Part shown: positions 31,901-37,849 of the stretch, piece after piece
Position numbering within the stretch: position 1 is the stretch's first letter
Layout: each line of letters starts with the position of its first letter
Position numbers and translations under genes: made by a program
Notes under the pieces: generated by a model
The model's database searches: none
What the model was told of the DNA's origin: nothing
What the model saw: only the letters and a program-made list of their open reading frames with translations
Assembly (NCBI GenBank): GCA_030789695.1
Contig: CM061142.1
Location: 43,447,375 to 43,511,374 of the forward strand
Direction: 5' to 3'
DNA: 64,000 nucleotides
From: Scilla litardierei
Lineage: Eukaryota; Streptophyta; Magnoliopsida; Asparagales; Asparagaceae

Positions 31901-32321
31901 CTGATAGATAAGCAAAACAAAAGGTTTACCAAGAATCAAGATTGCATTTTCATTACTAAAAGAAACTCATTTAGTCAGGGGAAAAACCAGTGAGAAATCA
32001 CATCAAACAAACCTGGCAAGCACTGCTGTAGGAACTCCAGCTGCCACTTCAAGCCTACAACCAATTTTTTTTTGAATAAAGTAATCAAACTATTACTCAA
32101 ATCAGCACTATTTTTGTTCGTCTTTAAGATGAAAAGGGCAAAGAGGCGATCGATTCGATTTCGATCAACCTACCTTGCTGAGTGCAGAGGATAGTAGGGG
32201 AGTAGCTAGTGATGACGCTGACGCAGATCTCCCTCCTCTTCTCCCACGAATTAGGGCTCTCGCTCCCCTGCTCACCTTCTTTAAGATTCAGCGTCATCAC
32301 CGTGATCGAAACCCCACTCAT
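3251..32321 (-). CDS. Endonuclease/exonuclease/phosphatase (DNase I-like) family protein, seven exons, 307 aa
   Basis: Assembled from seven coding exons: 32174-32321, 32013-32054, 20171-20253, 19921-20022, 19608-19822, 4105-4199 and 3251-3489. All phases agree and the total is 924 nt, giving 307 residues and a stop with no internal stop. Family landmarks in order are: ITVMTLNL near the N-terminus (strand 1), SPTILCTQQ (41-49), [10 protein letters not shown] (65-74), [22 protein letters not shown] (141-150), YSGGFN (176-181), HIDWIL (257-262) and [10 protein letters not shown] (286-295). Active superfamily members use TQE, GDFN and SDH at three of these places; here they read TQQ, GGFN and SSH, so metal binding and hydrolysis are doubtful. 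No signal peptide or membrane segment is seen, so it is probably soluble. Substrate and role are unknown. Two introns are enlarged by retroelements, but every splice site is intact. The start is the only ATG in the first exon's frame before the conserved first strand. Confidence 0.9.
3490..4104 (-). other. Intron 6 of the EEP gene, no element recognised
   Basis: 615 nt between exons 6 and 7 with GT...AG ends. No repeat, open frame or known element is recognised in it. Confidence 0.75.
4105..4199 (-). CDS. EEP gene exon 6
   Basis: Encodes [20 protein letters not shown] and then [11 protein letters not shown]. The acceptor is CTTACAG|A and the donor AAAG|GTAACT; phases match exons 5 and 7. It sits 15.4 kb away from exon 5 because of the retroelements in intron 5. 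Confidence 0.92.
4581..4661. repeat. Tandem duplication, 41-bp unit
   Basis: Two adjacent, essentially identical copies of a 41-bp unit starting CATCAAAATGATCCACCC, at 4581 and 4622. It lies in intron 5. Confidence 0.9.
4779..4838. repeat. (TC)n microsatellite, 30 units
   Basis: An uninterrupted run of alternating T and C of 60 bases in intron 5; on the gene's strand it is GA-rich. Confidence 0.95.
4959..5049. repeat. Poly-C / poly-G / (GT)n composite tract
   Basis: A run of 29 C, a short GC-rich spacer (4988-5004), a run of 20 G, then alternating GT to 5049. The C and G runs are complementary and could pair as a hairpin. Exact lengths are probably unreliable, because such runs are error-prone in sequencing and assembly. 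Confidence 0.9.
5402..5849. repeat. Diverged tandem duplication, about 224-bp unit
   Basis: Two adjacent copies (about 5402-5625 and 5626-5849) each run from CACTTTAAGCTAATTGTA to AAAAGTGATGTAAACAGA, with scattered substitutions and small indels. They lie in intron 5 of the EEP gene. Confidence 0.85.
6113..6370. repeat. Tandem duplication, about 130-bp unit
   Basis: Two near-identical copies contain GAGAAAATGAACAAGATAAG, an A-run, ATATCTGCCATC and CAATTATTGCAGAGAAATGG. They lie just left of the Copia insertion. Confidence 0.85.
6488..6612 (+). repeat. 5' LTR of the short-LTR Copia element
   Basis: 125 bp, TGTTAGATG...CCTAACA, with TATA-like CTCTATATATAT near 6552. Identical to the 3' copy apart from one C/T difference (TTGCCCTTGG against TTGCCTTTGG). 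Confidence 0.96.
6613..6624 (+). promoter_or_regulatory. Primer-binding site (tRNA-iMet)
   Basis: TGGTATCAGAGC directly abuts the 5' LTR end. It is complementary to the 3' end of initiator tRNA-Met, which primes minus-strand synthesis in most plant Copia elements. Confidence 0.95.
7281..11693 (+). CDS. Copia gag-pol polyprotein, intact
   Basis: One uninterrupted frame of 1,470 residues from the first in-frame ATG (7281); a second candidate start at 7371 lies nearer the conserved gag region. Order of domains: gag ([20 protein letters not shown], about residue 60 on), zinc knuckle CX2CX4HX4C (C317), aspartic protease [11 protein letters not shown] (404), pre-integrase HHRLGH (549), integrase with D610, D673 and E709, reverse transcriptase with YVDDMI (1156), and RNase [16 protein letters not shown] (catalytic D1320). 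The second integrase Asp lies in RADSAGEY, where related elements usually have a D-N/G pair. All key catalytic residues are present, so this copy could be autonomous. The leader 6625-7280 is C-rich and repetitive. The stop lies just before the purine tract. Confidence 0.94.
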   Translation: MSARLAQTHRAHYRCPLRAAACRLPLPVPPMAPPTDLPLHHHHVAIHRCSLLFDGLNYKEWVPHIRLHMRGHRLWDLLTGDRPCPPRPVLPNETSLPLTADDTATKAATDAYAIAVAAYSSQDVLYRRWCDDDARAANILIASIDVSLTDDIVSLATSQLMWDHLRSHYEPTGDSLYLAVVRQEQALQQGDATVDEFYAQISAIWRQLDSLGPVICRICQCCQHQHSHLQLRRVYDFLTRLRPEFEQIRAQLLARHPRVTFLEVLAAIRTEETRLRTAGLLSPSASVLATRAPASSAPITPDLPSATAPVRGATRRCTYCHRDRHVEAQCHKKRRDQAAAKRKNVTDTGGFPSQRSTAPSDTEQELLTLFRRMSASGASGSASSASQPPDTATPSSTTSGTSPWILDSGASFHMTPDPTTLHTISTPSRSVTVLTADGTPLSVTGLGTLSSPTFHVPVVSLVPKLTMQLMSEGQLTDHGCRVILDSDSCSIQDRRTDTLVGSGPRRRDSPRLWELDWLHLPSAASASPPITTIASASAASSTGSFAQWHHRLGHLCGSRLSSLVRRGLLGSVSGDMSLDCMGCKLGKQLQLPYPTSESVSQSPFDLVHSDVWGPAPFVSKGGHRNYIIFIDDFSRYTWIYFMSSRTEVLSIYKSFATMIRTQYSTPIRVLRADSAGEYLSRHLRAFLDTQGTLSQFSCPGAHAQNDVAERKHRHLLETARALMIASSVPPQFWAEAVSTATYLSNMQPSSPLQGAIPLERLPTPPPDLPSYPELRLFCCVCYVLLAPRERTKLTAQSAECVFLGYSDVHKGYRCWDPVARRMRISRDVTFDESRPFFPRSSSSSSSASIVEPLLFLTFPDSPLSTIPPPIPPSPVPSPPPPVLPVPPVTSAPTPGHVSPFPLHYTRRQRVEDPPAVPSHEMPSITGDPPKLPSSSSDPPRYHLRDRESLRPPSRFTSLGAILAEPTSYRDAAAHQEWQHAMAEEIAALERTGTWDLVPQPARVRPITCKWVYKVKTRSDGTLERYKARLVARGFQQEHGIDFEETFAPVAHMTTVRSLIAVAAVRSWTISQLDVKNAFLNGVLDEEVYMRPPPGYSVPEGMVCRLRRSLYGLRQAPRAWFQRFSSVVTAAGFIASDHDPALFVHTSSRGRTLLLLYVDDMIITGDDPQFIAFVKARLSEQFLMTDLGTLRYFLGIEFSSTPDGYYLSQEKYIQDLLDRASLVDQRTADTPMELNVHLCSSDGEPLPDPTRYRHLVGSLVYLGITRPDTSYSVHILSQFVSAHTQLHYSHLLRVLRYLRGTSHRRLFFPRSGPLQLHAYSDATWASDPSDRRSLSAYCVFLGGSLITWKTKKQQAVSRSSAEAELRAMALLTAEIIWLRWLLEDFGVPISTPTPLLSDSTGAISIARDPVKHELTKHIGVDASFTRSQVRDKVIALQYVPSEYQLADFFTKAQTRAQHSFYLSKLSVVDPP
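11692..11705 (+). promoter_or_regulatory. Polypurine tract of the short-LTR Copia element
   Basis: TGAGTTTGAGGGGG lies directly before the 3' LTR and overlaps the stop codon of the polyprotein. It is the expected plus-strand primer. Confidence 0.85.
11706..11830 (+). repeat. 3' LTR of the short-LTR Copia element
   Basis: 125 bp, followed at once by the right-hand target-site duplication GCAGT (11831-11835). Confidence 0.96.
11831..12190. other. Intron 5 sequence between two insertions
   Basis: 360 bp of AT-rich sequence separates the Copia and Gypsy elements. It carries GCAGT at its left end and AACAC at its right end, the halves of the two target-site duplications. Nothing else is recognised. 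Confidence 0.8.
12191..12686 (+). repeat. 5' LTR of the Reina-like chromovirus
   Basis: TGATGCGG...GTATCA. It contains an internal 83-bp direct duplication (about 12477-12559 and 12560-12642), each copy with GTCTCGAAGGAAACCCAAC. The 3' LTR has the same duplication, so it predates this insertion. Confidence 0.94.
12690..12701 (+). promoter_or_regulatory. Primer-binding site (tRNA-iMet) of the chromovirus
   Basis: TGGTATCAGAGC, three bases after the 5' LTR end. Confidence 0.93.
12713..14530 (+). pseudogene. Chromovirus gag, frameshifted
   Basis: Begins at ATG 12713 with a charged, probably coiled-coil N-terminus ([20 protein letters not shown]). A long Gly/Pro/Ala/Trp-rich stretch follows (about 13070-13470), and then the conserved gag core ([37 protein letters not shown]). 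It ends with a zinc knuckle of the chromovirus type ([14 protein letters not shown], from 14443). The frame shifts near 13.45 kb and again near 14.03 kb (before [11 protein letters not shown]), so gag cannot be made as one chain. The Gly/Pro-rich stretch has much higher GC content than the rest and is not usual for gag. Confidence 0.88.
15111..16598 (+). repeat. Tandem segmental duplications inside the chromovirus RT
   Basis: Two overlapping duplications. First, 15111-15482 is repeated at 15483-15857 (period 372), covering the linker [13 protein letters not shown] to IDELLD. Second, 15638-16110 is repeated at 16126-16598 (period 488), covering [10 protein letters not shown] to ILVYSR, with a 15-bp filler (16111-16125). 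The segment [10 protein letters not shown] to IDELLD is therefore present three times. The copies differ by only a few bases. Confidence 0.95.
18816..18829 (+). promoter_or_regulatory. Polypurine tract of the chromovirus
   Basis: TTTTAGGGGGGGTAT directly precedes the 3' LTR. Confidence 0.8.
18830..19326 (+). repeat. 3' LTR of the Reina-like chromovirus
   Basis: 497 bp, TGATGCGG...ATATCA, with the same internal 83-bp duplication as the 5' LTR. It is followed by the duplication AACAC. Confidence 0.94.
19332..19607 (-). other. 5' end of intron 5, no element recognised
   Basis: AT-rich sequence between the chromovirus and exon 5, starting (on the gene strand) with the donor GTATGT. No feature beyond the splice site is seen. 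Confidence 0.7.
19608..19822 (-). CDS. EEP gene exon 5
   Basis: Starts ACATTTCAACTC (TFQL) after an intron ending in AC. Encodes [20 protein letters not shown], the [15 protein letters not shown] helix and [20 protein letters not shown]. The usual catalytic GDFN is GGFN at residues 178-181. The donor is TCTAG|GTATGT. 215 nt. Confidence 0.93.
19823..19920 (-). other. U12-type AT-AC intron (intron 4 of the EEP gene)
   Basis: This 98-nt intron begins ATATCCTTTT (19920-19911), the textbook U12-dependent AT-AC donor. It ends TCTAC, and 12 nt before the end lies the adenosine of ACCTTGAC, which matches the U12 branch consensus TCCTTRAC at seven of eight positions. Removing exactly this segment joins TGG GCA to ACA TTT CAA in frame and restores the family sequence ATWATFQLK, with T for the usual residue. 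No GT-AG pair in the segment gives an open frame. Confidence 0.92.
19921..20022 (-). CDS. EEP gene exon 4
   Basis: Encodes [19 protein letters not shown] and then [14 protein letters not shown]. The acceptor is GATGAAG|GTG. The exon ends TGGGCA and is followed directly by ATATCCTTTT, the start of a U12-type AT-AC intron rather than GT. 102 nt, exactly 34 codons, phase 0 on both sides. Confidence 0.92.
20171..20253 (-). CDS. EEP gene exon 3
   Basis: Encodes [19 protein letters not shown] and then MIFYDKEK. The acceptor is TTGTCCAG|GT and the donor GAAAAG|GTAACA. It is separated from exon 2 by an 11.8-kb intron filled with retroelement remnants. 83 nt, phase 1 in and phase 0 out. Confidence 0.92.
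20520..21250 (-). repeat. Putative LTR remnant (3' side) of the decayed Gypsy-like element
   Basis: Aligns by eye with 24020-24700: GATTTGATAAATTTTC, GATGATCACCGACTAACA, AACTCTACTAAATAAAATAAG and TAAAAGACTCAAAACACTC recur in the same order. Substitutions and indels are frequent, so the element is old. Confidence 0.6.
21861..22985 (-). pseudogene. Broken Gypsy-like gag, minus strand
   Basis: The likely start is ATG at 22985 ([20 protein letters not shown]), followed soon by a stop. A later piece (22160-22363) contains [14 protein letters not shown], which matches [14 protein letters not shown] in the plus-strand copy near 31.5 kb. Further on, [20 protein letters not shown] (near 21.9 kb) resembles the region between gag and protease of plant Gypsy elements. 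Many stops and frame changes; not functional. Confidence 0.6.
24020..24700 (-). repeat. Putative LTR remnant (5' side) of the decayed Gypsy-like element
   Basis: Partner of the repeat at 20520-21250. It contains GGTTTGATAAATTTTCTC, GATCACCACTCACACG, CTCTGCTAGATAAAATAAG and runs of CTCAAA/TAAAAGACT. Confidence 0.6.
24741..25044 (+). other. Fragment with a plus-strand tRNA-Met primer site
   Basis: AAGTGGTATCAGAGCATGC at about 24744 looks like the primer site just inside a 5' LTR whose end would be CATAACA at about 24735-24741. The following 280 bp is non-coding leader-like sequence cut off by the Copia LTR at 25045. The parent element is not identified. Confidence 0.4.
25045..26662 (+). repeat. 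5' LTR of the gag-only Copia derivative
   Basis: TGTTGGGAAATCTAGTCCC...TATCCCAACA, 1,618 bp, followed two bases later by TGGTATCAGAGC. It contains the tandem motif GGGAGTCGACTA(C/G) (about 25588-25697). Confidence 0.88.
26687..28353 (+). pseudogene. Broken Copia gag (UBN2 type) with coiled coil
   Basis: Fragments in changing frames: [20 protein letters not shown] and the [12 protein letters not shown] helix (26856-27113), [19 protein letters not shown] (about 27205-27260), a zinc knuckle [14 protein letters not shown] (from 27459) and a Lys/Glu-rich coiled-coil stretch (27823-28100) ending at HGLGYN and VWIPKIGT. The same landmarks occur in order in the intact Sirevirus gag at 54998. A stop follows the start codon closely, and stops and frameshifts occur near 27110 and 27480. 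There is no pol behind it. Confidence 0.82.
28693..29183 (+). repeat. Truncated 3' LTR of the gag-only derivative
   Basis: Matches the first 490 bp of the LTR at 25045 (GTTGGGGAATCTAGTCCCAC...TTTCAACTTGTAGTCAACT), with the initial TG changed to CG. It then stops abruptly at a junction with Gypsy-like sequence. Confidence 0.85.
29184..31860 (+). mobile_element. Decayed Gypsy-like retroelement, plus strand (inverted relative of 20.5-24.7 kb)
   Basis: Left part (about 29340-30800) matches, in inverse orientation, the LTR and leader region at 23.4-24.3 kb: GGTGATCATCG, CCCTATCAATCCCTAATTTT, and a stretch of CAACCCAAGCTTAAGCC/GACCCAAGTCGACC motifs. Then comes a gag pseudogene. The 5' end is cut at the Copia LTR junction near 29184 and the 3' end fades near 31.86 kb. 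Boundaries are approximate. Confidence 0.6.
30839..31797 (+). pseudogene. Broken Gypsy-like gag, plus strand
   Basis: Starts [16 protein letters not shown], matching the minus-strand copy's [17 protein letters not shown] middle part (31175-31372) contains [14 protein letters not shown], and a C-terminal part (31499-31798) contains [14 protein letters not shown], a Lys/Thr-rich linker and a partial zinc knuckle CFKCYGF whose His/Cys half has decayed (YFDSQYS). Several stops; not functional. Confidence 0.65.
32013..32054 (-). CDS. EEP gene exon 2 (42 nt)
   Basis: This tiny exon encodes [13 protein letters not shown] between split glycine codons. The acceptor is TTGTAG|GC and the donor CCAG|GTTTGT. 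Found by family continuity: the helix after TQQG should run straight into GYDQFG. Both phases agree with exons 1 and 3. Intron 1 (32055-32173) is 119 nt. Confidence 0.9.
32174..32321 (-). CDS. EEP gene exon 1 (residues 1-50)
   Basis: Encodes the first beta strand of the fold (ITVMTLNL), the [13 protein letters not shown] helix and SPTILCTQQ. The donor is CAAG|GTAGGT after the first base of codon 50. In active relatives the last motif ends QE, with Glu as a metal ligand; here it is QQ. Confidence 0.92.
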
Positions 32322-32841
32322 CTTTCTTTGATTCCAATCAAATCAACAACAAATTCCACTCTCGATTCATTTGGATTCAGCGGAGATTTCTCCTCCCAAT
32401 CTCTAGTCTCTTCTGCTTCGAATGAAATAGATGATTTTTTTAATTTTTCTATGCCCTAACTCTGTACTTTTTTTTATTTTTTCCTTTTTTTTCAATCGAG
32501 AAGAGAGAAGCAGCGGTAGAAAAAGAAAGAGAGCGCGTTTTGAAGAAGAACAGCAGTAGAGAATCGACAGTGTTGCCGAAAAGCAACGGCATGTAAGACG
32601 TCCGTTACGTACGGACACACGCACCTTACAATCTCTATGCGGGAACAAAAATTAGTTGTCTTAACGGGTTGTATTCGGGTCGAATCCATTTCAGACCCGT
32701 TATAAATATGCATGATCCGAACAAAAGCTTCCTTGGCCAATGATGGGAATTGCTACGCTCGTACCGAAGTGTTACGTTCGCTTTTTGTAAATAGCAAAAT
32801 TGGCTTTTTCAAAAGCCAAAATTACCCCCGATCGTAATAAA
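32322..32841 (-). promoter_or_regulatory. Upstream region of the EEP gene (5' UTR and promoter, approximate)
   Basis: On the gene's strand this lies directly upstream of the ATG. It is C/T-rich just before the start (GAAAGATGAGTGGGG reads around the ATG region) and contains T-runs. A TATTTATAA sequence about 375 bp upstream of the ATG (near 32700) is the only TATA-like candidate I see. The transcription start cannot be placed. Confidence 0.35.
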
Positions 32842-33120
32842 CGGCTATGTGCGATGAGTAATTTTCTTGTTCAACGTGTATTTTTACTCAACACGCACAA
32901 CGGCTCAAATACTGACAGCGTACAACCAGCAAAAGTTTAGCCGGTTGTGTGCGTTGAGTAAAAAACGTGACATGAGAGAAAAATTACTCAGTGCGCACAA
33001 CCGGCTAAACTCTTGTCGGTTGTGTGCGCTGAGTAATTTTTCTCCCATGTCACCTTTTTTCGCATAGCGCACAACCAGCTAAACATTTGCCGGTTGCGCG
33101 CGCTAAGTAATTTTGCTCAA
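32842..33120. repeat. Cluster of foldback (palindromic) repeats
   Basis: One motif, ATTACTCAGTGCGCACAACC or its complement, occurs at least seven times in alternating orientation. It forms three successive inverted repeats: 32881-32965, 32967-33053 and about 33062-33120, plus a half copy at 32842-32866. The middle palindrome is the best, about 37-bp arms (GTGACATGAGAGAAAAATTA ...) with few mismatches and a loop of about 12 bases. It resembles foldback DNA elements or nested MITEs; no target-site duplication was found. Confidence 0.85.
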
Positions 33121-33365
33121 TGACTAATATATTACACAGCGAGCCGAACAAAGACAATTATATCACTCTAATCGCGGACAGACTTGAATGCGATTAGTCT
33201 AGTGTCCAAAGGAGCGAAAAACTAACGAGCTAGGGTTAGATTTTGGCCAAAAACATTCAGCTACTTCCTTGATCAATAGAGCCTAGAAGATTTCCTGCAT
33301 AGATCAAAAGGTCTACAGAAGATCAATGGATTATAAGGATTTTGTTGACCTAAAATAGTCGAAAG
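33121..33365 (+). other. Flanking sequence with a possible exon, left of the 17-kb insertion
   Basis: Unique-looking sequence ending in GAAAG (33361-33365), the left target-site duplication of the large element. An ATG at 33326 opens a short frame (MDYKDFVDLK, then a stop). After GAAAG the sequence resumes at 50675. No known gene is recognised. Confidence 0.3.
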
Positions 33366-34301
33366 TGTAACGACCCGATTTCCGGGCCCGTTACTTTTTG
33401 GTATTTGCGCATGTCCTGCAATTAACCAGTGAAAACAAAATAGCTACGATGCAGAGATGTACAAAAATACCCAAATAGTGTCCAATAATTACATCCATAC
33501 TGTACAAAAATGTTCCAACAAACGTACATGAAGGAAAGAAATACAACTGAAAATGACTCGGAAAACTGCGGTCTCAGGGTCAAACTCTGGCGATATTAAC
33601 TCAAGAGCATCTACCTCCATATGTACGTCGTCTGCGGTGCCACAAAGATGGATCCGTAGATAAGTCACAACAATTCTAGCAATAGAAATAAAGCAGTGCA
33701 AAAGTATGAAACAAGCTATAGTAAACAAAAGATGGTCATGTAGGTACAAAAGTAAGGTATGAGCTGACAGGTATGTAAGAGTGATAAGTAAAATACTGGT
33801 AGTTATTCAGATGTGGTAAGTGGTGCATGTAATGTATAAAGTAAAGGTGACTGTGCGAGTGCAAAAGTAACGTACAAGACTAACAACTGTGGCATGTCAA
33901 ATGGTAGCAACAATATTTTAACCAATAGACAATGTGATGACGATAGTTAGACATCCAGGTGGTTGTAGCAATACTTAAGAAGGTGAGCTTCGCTTGACTA
34001 TCTAATAGTGTAGGCATGCCTAATAATAAGAAGTCTAGCTTAACTCCCAAATCAGCCAGGCAGTCAGGGCTTGAAGGCACATGTCACTTCAAAGACCGCA
34101 GGAACAAGTCCCTTGGTTGACCAACCCCCTTCCCATTCCTTTCTAGACACTGATTCGGTCGTAATTTAAGACCGCTTGTTATTATACCGCCCTGCCACGT
34201 TCGAGTAGTCTCGACTTAGTAAGCAGGACAGTGGTATCAAGTCAGCAATAATGGCTTAGTAAACAAACAAACTAGTCCATCAGTCTTAAATGCTGCAAGG
34301 G

Positions 34302-34614
34302 CCCAATAGTGTGCTCCGTAATGTGCTCCGTAAATGCCCGAGGACCCAATAGTGTGCTCCGTAATGTGCTCCGTAAATGCCCGAGGACCCAATAGTGTGC
34401 TCCGTAATGTGCTCCGTAAATGACCAAAGGCCCAATAGTGTGATCTGTAATGTGCTCCGTAAACGCCCGAGGGCCCAATAGTGTGTTCCGTAATGTGCTC
34501 CGTAAATGCTCGAGGGCCCAATAGTGTGATCCGTAATGTGATCCGTAAATGCCCGAAGGCCCAATAGTGTGTTCCGTAAAGTGCTCCGTAAATACCCGAG
34601 GGCCCAATAGTGTG
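34302..34614. repeat. 43-bp minisatellite, seven units (LTR copy A)
   Basis: Unit begins CCCAATAGTGTGCTCCGTAA; seven full units plus a 12-base start of an eighth. The matching array in copy B has five units. Each unit itself contains a doubled GTGCTCCGTAA. Confidence 0.95.
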
Positions 34615-34772
34615 TACGACAACCATAAACACAAATTCGTGTGAGTACTTGCGTACAGTAAAACCCAGTAGGAGGTGGTTGATACTTGCATATATATACG
34701 GTAGTTACTTGGTAAATACTTACGGTATTTACTTGCTGAAAAGTCAAGGCAGAAGCCTCAACAGAGAATATC

Positions 34773-34912
34773 AGTCCTGAGCAATGCTTTGAAGTCCAAC
34801 AACTACGATATCTAATTCCATAAAAGTGCATTATCTCAATTTAGTCCTGAGCAATGCTTTGAAGTCCAACAATTATAATATTTAATTCCATAAAAGTGCA
34901 ATATCTCAATTT
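34773..34912. repeat. 70-bp tandem duplication in LTR copy A
   Basis: Two units starting AGTCCTGAGCAATGCTTTGA, with AACTACGATATC against AATTATAATATT inside. Also present in copy B (near 45.23-45.36 kb), so it predates the insertion. Confidence 0.9.
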
Positions 34913-35965
34913 CCTTTGGTCATTCCACTATTGATTAGTTCTATAGTTAATTAGATATCTAGTCAATTGTTCAGGTCAATAGATGTTCTGAGAATATATA
35001 TGAGATCCTAAGTTCATACCAGTACACTATCTAAATTTCTAAAACTAGAATTAGAGTGACTTACCATATTTGAGATCGTCGTGGTAAGACGAGGATGGAG
35101 TTAGAGCTTATAAAGATGCTGGTGAACGAGAATTGGTACCTGCAATCACAAGAAATCATCAGTTACTGGCTATCCTATTTCCATCTATTTAATTTGATTG
35201 TCTTGATTTTATAACTGACTGAAATGTCGTCGAAAAGTGTTCTAAATTTTTTTATAGGCTAGATATGATTAAAATAATTTTACAGAAGGAGACAATATTT
35301 TTCTGAAGCTTATAGTAATTTTTATAATTTTTAAAATCTTAAAATAGATTTAAAACTAATTTTTAATTAAGTGACGTAATTATTCAACAATTTATTCTGG
35401 ATGCAATCTGTATCGAAAAGTTGCAAATGAGCTGTCAAAATGACCGTCTCGAAGAGTACTTTAACATATGTTTTTATCACGTACTAGTTTACGTGAAAAT
35501 AACAAGCTACTGATTTTTGAATGAAAATAACCTATTTAACTTTTAGGCTTAAAAATTAATTTTGGAAAAACTAAGCATCTGATTGAGATGAAACTAGTGT
35601 CGTTGGGTTCAGAATGTCATTTCTGATTTTCTGGAGCAAGTCTCATATTTTTCCGACCCTTATATAATTAGTTATCAATTATTTACCAAATAACCCATTG
35701 TAACGACTGCTTTTCATGTATCTGGATTTTATATATTATAATATATGTTTTGGTGGATTTTCTCCTCATGTGTGGTTTTCGTCTCCGTAGTTTTCATTTT
35801 CGATCGATTCGTCGTATTTTCTCGCTCCTTTCTTAGGATTGTCGATTTCGAAGTATGTCATTCGTGACGGACTTCATAACGGTCGTATCTAACTGTTAGA
35901 TCAAGCCTAGGAGTCTTAGGAATCGATCCCGGGGCCCCGCGCTCCGTATCGGTACTTTCTGTGCT

Positions 35966-36386
35966 CGTTAGCCGGTGTAAGAAGGGCCACCGACCGACTA
36001 GATGACGATCCAGTCGGTCGGCAATCCTTCTTGGACCGACTAGTTAGCTTTCTAAATTTCTCAGGAGTTACTGTTTATCGTTAGTCGGTCTAAGAACGTT
36101 GGTTGACCGACTAGGTTGCAAACTAGTCGGTCAGCAATGCTTCTTGAACCGACTAACTCATCAAATTATTTTTGTATCAGTTACTGTTTACTCTTAGTCG
36201 GTCTAAGAACGTTCATCGACCGACTAGATGCCAAACTAGTCGGTCAGTATTTGTTCATGGACCGACTAACTCTAGAATCCTAATTTCACCTGTAGCTACT
36301 GTTTACACTTAGTCGGTCTGCGTTGGTCGACCGACCGACTAGTTGTCAAACTAGTCGGTCAGTGGTTGTTCTTTGACCGACTAACT
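35966..36386. repeat. About 113-bp repeat, four units, rich in AGTCGGTC palindromes
   Basis: Units start near 35966, 36079, 36192 and 36306. Each holds about four half-sites of AGTCGGT or ACCGACT in alternating orientation, plus TACTGTTTA. Such dense inverted half-sites could form hairpins or bind a protein dimer; neither is shown. Confidence 0.9.
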
Positions 36387-37741
36387 AGTGCTGTAAACCC
36401 TAGTTTTGCCCTAGCCGCCAGCCTAGCCTATAAATACCCAACCCAAACGTTTTCTTCCCCTCCAACTCGACCCTAAACCCTAAAATCGCCTCCATTGATC
36501 CCCCACCTTCCTCCAAGCTCCATTTCTTCATTCCAAGCCCTAGAATCATCATCCAATCCATCCATTCACTCCATCTACCCCTCATCTTCCCCAAATCTCC
36601 ATCAAAACCCATCAAAATCCCCAAATCCCCCAAAACCCTAGTTTCCCCAAACTTCTCCAATCTTCTCCAGATTTGATCCTAGGGTTCTCCGGAGTGTTTC
36701 TTCCATCTCCTCTCGGTAAGAAATCGATCTACCGTTGTTTTCTTAGCTTATTTATAATTTTATGAAAACCCTAATTAATTTCATGTGTTTGGTGTTGTTT
36801 CCCCCTTAACAGCGATTTTCCCCAGTAGATAGCATCCGTGTGACGAAGTGATCGTCAATCCCCGGTGCTAGGCAAGTGAAACTTGCCACTTAGGGTTTAG
36901 GCCATGTTTTAGGCCATTTGCATGTTGTAGGCGTAAAAGAGGCTAGGCGACGAAATGATACTCGCCTAGGCGCAAATTGGGGAACTAGCTTGACAACGAA
37001 GCTGGTTCCGACATTTAGCATGTTGCACAATTACCATGTCATGTTTACTTTCAATTAACGGTACGCGTACATGTTCATGTCATTGCATTTCGCCTGTCAC
37101 GTTTAATTTAATTAACTGTACGCAAATAAATTGTCATGACCTCGCATTCTTTAGATATTGCTGTGATTGCGTAGCTTCGCTACAATGTTGTGTTCCTGGC
37201 TCGTGTTCCAGAAGCGGGCCATGTGTTGGTTGATAGCCAACGCCTGAATTACGTGTTCTGGCTAGGTGTTCCCTACGCCATACTAGTGTTCCTGGCTCGT
37301 GACCAGAAGCGAGCATAATGAGTTGCTAACCCCAACGCTCGATACATTGAATTGTGAACTAAGAATGCGAGCTCAATGTGCGGGGCAACCCTAGGCTCAC
37401 TAGATGAGCTCAATGTGCAGGGACCCCAGGCTCCATATCGTGTGAATATTGGGTAGTGTTTAGTGCCGATCGGTCTGAAATGCTATGCCATTCAGCGAAT
37501 GGCGTAAACACCTACAAAATGTGAATGTATTGAATTGATAGTAGCTTGGCTACTCTTGTCTTGTCCCGATGATTGTTCCCTTGTACAAATTGTCTCGCCA
37601 TGTTTTAATTGTGCACTCATGTTATAAATGCCATGTCATGCATACTAAACTGCTAGGTTGCTAGATGCCACACTTTCAGTTTCCTTGCCCAAGTCTTTTT
37701 AGATTTGCTGACATGTGTCCCTTTACTCTTTTGGGTGACAC

Positions 37742-37849
37742 ATGTTAGATCCTGAGCCCGAGTACCTCGTTGAGGACGAGGTGTTTGCCGACGCTGAGCC
37801 CGAGCTTGTGTTTGACGGGGAGTACGTGGACACTGGGGACCAGTCCTAG
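37742..37849 (+). CDS. Small acidic ORF in the solo LTR, 35 aa
   Basis: ATG TTA GAT ... TCC TAG, 35 residues, with 13 Asp/Glu and no Lys, Arg or His. It looks like two degenerate copies of an EPE(Y/L)(L/V)V...D/E pattern (EPEYLVEDEVFAD and EPELVFDGEYVD). It lies downstream of the LTR TATA box. No family is recognised. It may be the remnant of a longer LTR-borne ORF or chance; codon third positions are GC-rich (15 G/C in the first 22 codons by eye), which mildly favours coding history. Confidence 0.3.
   Translation: MLDPEPEYLVEDEVFADAEPELVFDGEYVDTGDQS

Larger units (their letters stand above)
20254..32012 (-). other. Intron 2 of the EEP gene, 11.8 kb, filled with decayed retroelements
   Basis: Bounded by GTTTGT (donor at 32012) and TTGTCCAG (acceptor at 20254). 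It contains Gypsy-like remnants of one family in opposite orientations and a gag-only Copia derivative between them. About 200 nt next to exon 3 and about 150 nt next to exon 2 look like original intron. Confidence 0.88.

Noticed and set aside
32175..32459. Plus-strand 94-codon open frame over exon 1 of the EEP gene
   Set aside because: It is the antisense shadow of exon 1 and the upstream region; the minus-strand exon matches a protein family and splices in phase.
34237..34831. Long minus-strand open frames with repeated GAHYGAHYWALGHLRS-type peptides
   Set aside because: They are translations of the 43-bp minisatellite in all three frames; the unit length is not a multiple of three and there is no codon bias or start context.
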